From the NCBI GenBank assembly GCA_944472135.2, contig OX235264.1, positions 85,074,319 through 85,138,318 of the forward strand: a stretch of 64,000 bases of DNA, in the 5' to 3' direction. This document shows positions 61,007-64,000 of this stretch, one piece after another (the stretch's first letter is position 1; every line of letters begins with the position of its first letter). The position numbers and the translations under genes are program-made. The DNA is from Trichobilharzia regenti (taxonomy: Eukaryota; Platyhelminthes; Trematoda; Strigeidida; Schistosomatidae). Under the pieces are notes generated by a model that did not search any database, was not told the origin of the DNA, and was given only the letters and a program-made list of their open reading frames with translations.

Positions 61007-62070
61007 CGTTCCAACTAACGGTCCTTATCAGCAGGTAGTTAAATAGTTCGGCAACCTGATCTTACAAAAGTTCAAGGGATTCTGATTCCTAAAATTTTTA
61101 GTTGATCAAATAAATAATGCTTAGCAGTGCGTCCGCATAATATGCATTCAGATGTTTGTATAATGCAAATGAACGGAAGAAACCTTCTCTAAACAGTCTC
61201 AGTTTGTGTTCGGAATAGAAATTTTGTGCCATTTCACCCTCAAAACTGGTGAGGTATCTCCTAATAATGATTTGCAGTCACTGACGTGTGGTCATGCAGG
61301 GAGTTATCCAATGTATTTACAGTCTGTTCCACTATCACCAAGTTGTATTTATAAAGATTTAAAAGTCAGCGACATAAAACCACACAATATCCTACGTGGA
61401 CTTTTCATCCTGAGTCTGTTAATGTAACCGTGTTAGCATAGTCGTTTAAAATTTTACTTTAAACTCTGATGCTAACGGAGACCTCATAAACTGCCGTCTC
61501 TTGTGCAAGTATAGGAAGTAGCGTCCTACAGGTTACAGGTATTAATCTCGTGCGATTAACACAAACTTTCAATGGTAATTAATCACACCGGAAACAGTTA
61601 TCAACAAACACGAAACATCATACTAAATAAAACTGTCTTAGGCTGTGCACCTACTTATTCTGAAATGCAAGTCGTCTATTCATCGGCAGTGAGAAAAACA
61701 CTTTGGCTCATCTATTATTTGCGCTGTATCTCTACATTTTAGCATCACCATAACTCGTGATACACATTGGCAGGAATCTATAATGAGTTACGGTAGTAAG
61801 TTCAACATCCTCTAAATAGTCTGATCCAATCAAAATATGTGAAACGTTTCCTCATCATCAGATGTACTACGTAAAAGCAAGGAGTTAAATTTACACTTTA
61901 CAACAACAGTTGAGTGATAGGGCAGGAGAAATCCGCATTTTTAGAGGAGCAGATGAGTAACCAGAAGTTTTTGACAAAAAAGAGGCAGCGTAAACTATCC
62001 TGTAACTTTCGTTAAACTTTTTGGCCAGTCATGGAATTTTACCTTACGGAAAATACTCTCACATTTTCAG

Positions 62071-62263
62071 TGAATGCAAGACGCCTTATCTGTCTTTCCA
62101 AGCCCACCCCTTCCTCAAATTATGAAGATAGCCTTAAAAAGATTGACATCTTCTCACCACTATGAATGTAATCTTCCCGATTTCTCACGATACGGATTTC
62201 TGTTTCAAACGTCTGGTATTTCTCGCCATTCGGAATTCTCCTGTTCTGTGTTAGATAGACCAG
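62071..62263 (+). other. Exon-like segment
   Basis: Bounded by an ACATTTTCAG acceptor and a CAG/GTGAGG donor. A frame opens with ATG at 62074 (MQDALSVFPSPPLPQIMKIA) and stays open through the donor. It would be a first coding exon because TGA precedes the ATG. No similarity recognised. Confidence 0.25.
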
Positions 62264-62735
62264 GTGAGGAAGAAACATAGTTCTAGCATCTCGATAATAA
62301 TTTCTATTTCGTATAAACAAGTGAGTTTACAAGACATGCATGCTGTCAATGTAGTTGAAGATTGAACGATCAATTCATGGTTGTTTGCTCAAAACCAACT
62401 TCCCCAATTTTCGCGGAGGCATCAATACACCAGTCATCATCTCATCGGTCGCTGTTCAGAAAGAAGTCAGGATACAACCGTCAGAAGTAATATGGTGATT
62501 TATTGTTTTAATATTTGCTCACAGACCTTAGTTGTAACAGTGTTTATATGTTGGTGTTACAATAAAGAATTCTCGAGTCGCCAATCGGTGTTTCGGTTTT
62601 TGCGTCCGTTATTACTAAGCGTTTCTGAGTAACTTCAAGGAACAGCGTGAAACCGAGTGCAGCAAGAGCTCGGCATTAACGGTTCATGAGACGTGGCTGA
62701 TACATGCCATTTTTACAGGCATTATCAGTTTTGCT

Positions 62736-63420
62736 ATGAATCGCGATCCTGAAGTATCATAAATCAATGATTTCCAAAAGTTTAAATAGTTCGATTATTG
62801 TGCAAGCAATCAGAACGGGTTCGCATAAATTTTAAGTTGCAAACCCTTCAGTCAGGTCACCATGAAAAATGATCGAAATCGCAAACTTCGTTCCGTTTCC
62901 TGCAGATAGCTATGCTTAATCTGTGAACAGAGAATATTTGGGTAAGTGTAGTGCCGCTGCCTGATTAAAAGATATGTCAGAAGGAGAAGATCATGCTGAA
63001 AAACCACAAAACGTCAAAAAAGAATTGTGAATAATACATCACTGGAAGTACATTTACAGGATATATACAAGAAGGAGCTGGAGACTCCATGGAATAAGAT
63101 ATATTTGCAATTCTATTGCCTACTGTATTTGTCTTGCCATGCAAATTATGAGTTATTCGACGAAATATAAATTCATCAAACATTGGTGCTCTTTTGTTAT
63201 TAACCACAGCAATCAGAATTTGAGGAAGCAACAAATATGCACAAACGGTGAGTTTTATCCCCATGAATTGCAACCCGGAAGTAACATAAATTAATACTTT
63301 TTCAACAGTTTAAGTCGTTCAATTATTCTACGAGTAATTAGAACAGGTTATGATAAGTGTTAACTTGTAAACACTTCACAATGACACTATTGGAAACTTC
63401 ATTATATCTTCATTTTTACC
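62736..63420. repeat. Diverged direct duplication, offset about 527 bp
   Basis: 62736-62890 and 63263-63410 align through ATGAATYGC, ATCATAAATCAAT/ACATAAATTAAT, AGTTTAAATAGTTCGATTATT/AGTTTAAGTCGTTCAATTATT and ATCAGAACGGGTT/ATTAGAACAGGTT. Shorter matches continue about 60 bp further (CCTRCAGATARCT). Confidence 0.65.
62977..63273 (-). other. Possible secreted-protein frame
   Basis: 99-codon frame starting MQFMGIKLTVCAYLLLPQIL followed by a polar stretch: a plausible signal peptide with N-region Lys and a 14-residue hydrophobic core. A second hydrophobic block ends it. The start lies at the edge of the direct duplication. No family recognised and no splicing evidence; it may be chance. Confidence 0.22.
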
Positions 63421-63429
63421 AACATTCCC

Positions 63430-64000
63430 TCATGCACAGAAGCGTGCAGTCACTACATATACTGAAGCATTGTAACTTGAACACCACAAAATCCCTACAG
63501 ATAACTTGTTTAATAATAACTGCTTTAAAGATATGAGCCCTAAGTGCGTCTTCCGTATCCTTCATAGCCACAAGTAATTAATTAAGGATCTCAGAATATA
63601 TTAGTAATCTGAAAACGAATGATTATTAAGACTGGTATAGCTTATGAAACAGATGTAGTAGTTGTAGGACACAGCTGCTAGCTACTAATCGACAGAAAGA
63701 TGATATCAAATTTAAATAGTCTGACATTTTAGAAGGACCACCTATACTATGATTCATCACCCGATGTACACTGACATCAACATAATCTGATGATATTTTA
63801 TGCAGTGAGAAATTATGGTCTTCTGAAATTACACTTGCAAATGTAAAAAACTAGTACCACATCTTCACCTAAGCAAATTTAACCAGGAAAATCATCAAAA
63901 TAGATATCATCATCAAGAAATTCAAAAGCCTGTGTCAATATCCAGGTCTTACTACGCTGAACCTCACGCTGTCCTTGGACTTTCAGCAACAATGTGTAAT
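63430..64000. other. Right end, no recognised feature
   Basis: AT-rich sequence with no repeat copy or coding similarity. Confidence 0.4.

Overview
The window is AT-rich animal DNA with long repeat-filled introns. It carries transposon families typical of blood flukes: RTE-clade LINEs like the SR2 elements of Schistosoma, CR1-like LINEs, Penelope-like elements, tRNA-headed SINEs, and copies of the SM-alpha type unit that encodes a hammerhead ribozyme. I infer genus Schistosoma. The species cannot be fixed from the sequence alone.

One host gene dominates. It is on the minus strand and encodes a formin of the FMNL/FRL family. I traced 15 coding exons from the ATG at 58955 down to position 91, about 2.77 kb of coding sequence (roughly 925 codons). 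The gene runs off the left edge before the end of the FH2 domain and the DAD tail. In order, the exons encode the GTPase-binding/FH3 (diaphanous inhibitory) region (58955-46345), a coiled coil (42395-42144 and the start of the next exon), a short proline-rich FH1 segment (about 34480-34600), and most of FH2 (33874-91). All splice junctions have GT/AG ends and compatible phases, except for one unmatched base in FH1 that leaves an apparent frameshift. The first three introns are 34, 46 and 45 bp. Later introns reach 12 kb, the 5'-small, 3'-large pattern known for schistosome genes.

Nearly everything else is intronic transposon sequence, often nested. A 2.1 kb SR2-like LINE sits inside a CR1-like relic with a 13-bp target duplication (25485-27615). 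A second RTE family sits inside an SR2 relic with a 13-bp duplication and itself contains a SINE (18303-19869). A nearly complete CR1-like LINE (51250-55288) has an SR2 tail inserted in its reverse transcriptase. A perfect 98-bp-arm palindrome (31415-31616) sits inside another SR2 copy. Two Penelope-like relics (about 2.8-3.2 kb and 37.3-38.1 kb) and five hammerhead copies, at least one with an intact core, complete the inventory.

The right end (59-64 kb) lies upstream of the formin start and holds no gene I can identify with confidence. It has a diverged 527-bp-offset duplication, a possible secreted-protein reading frame and one exon-like segment.
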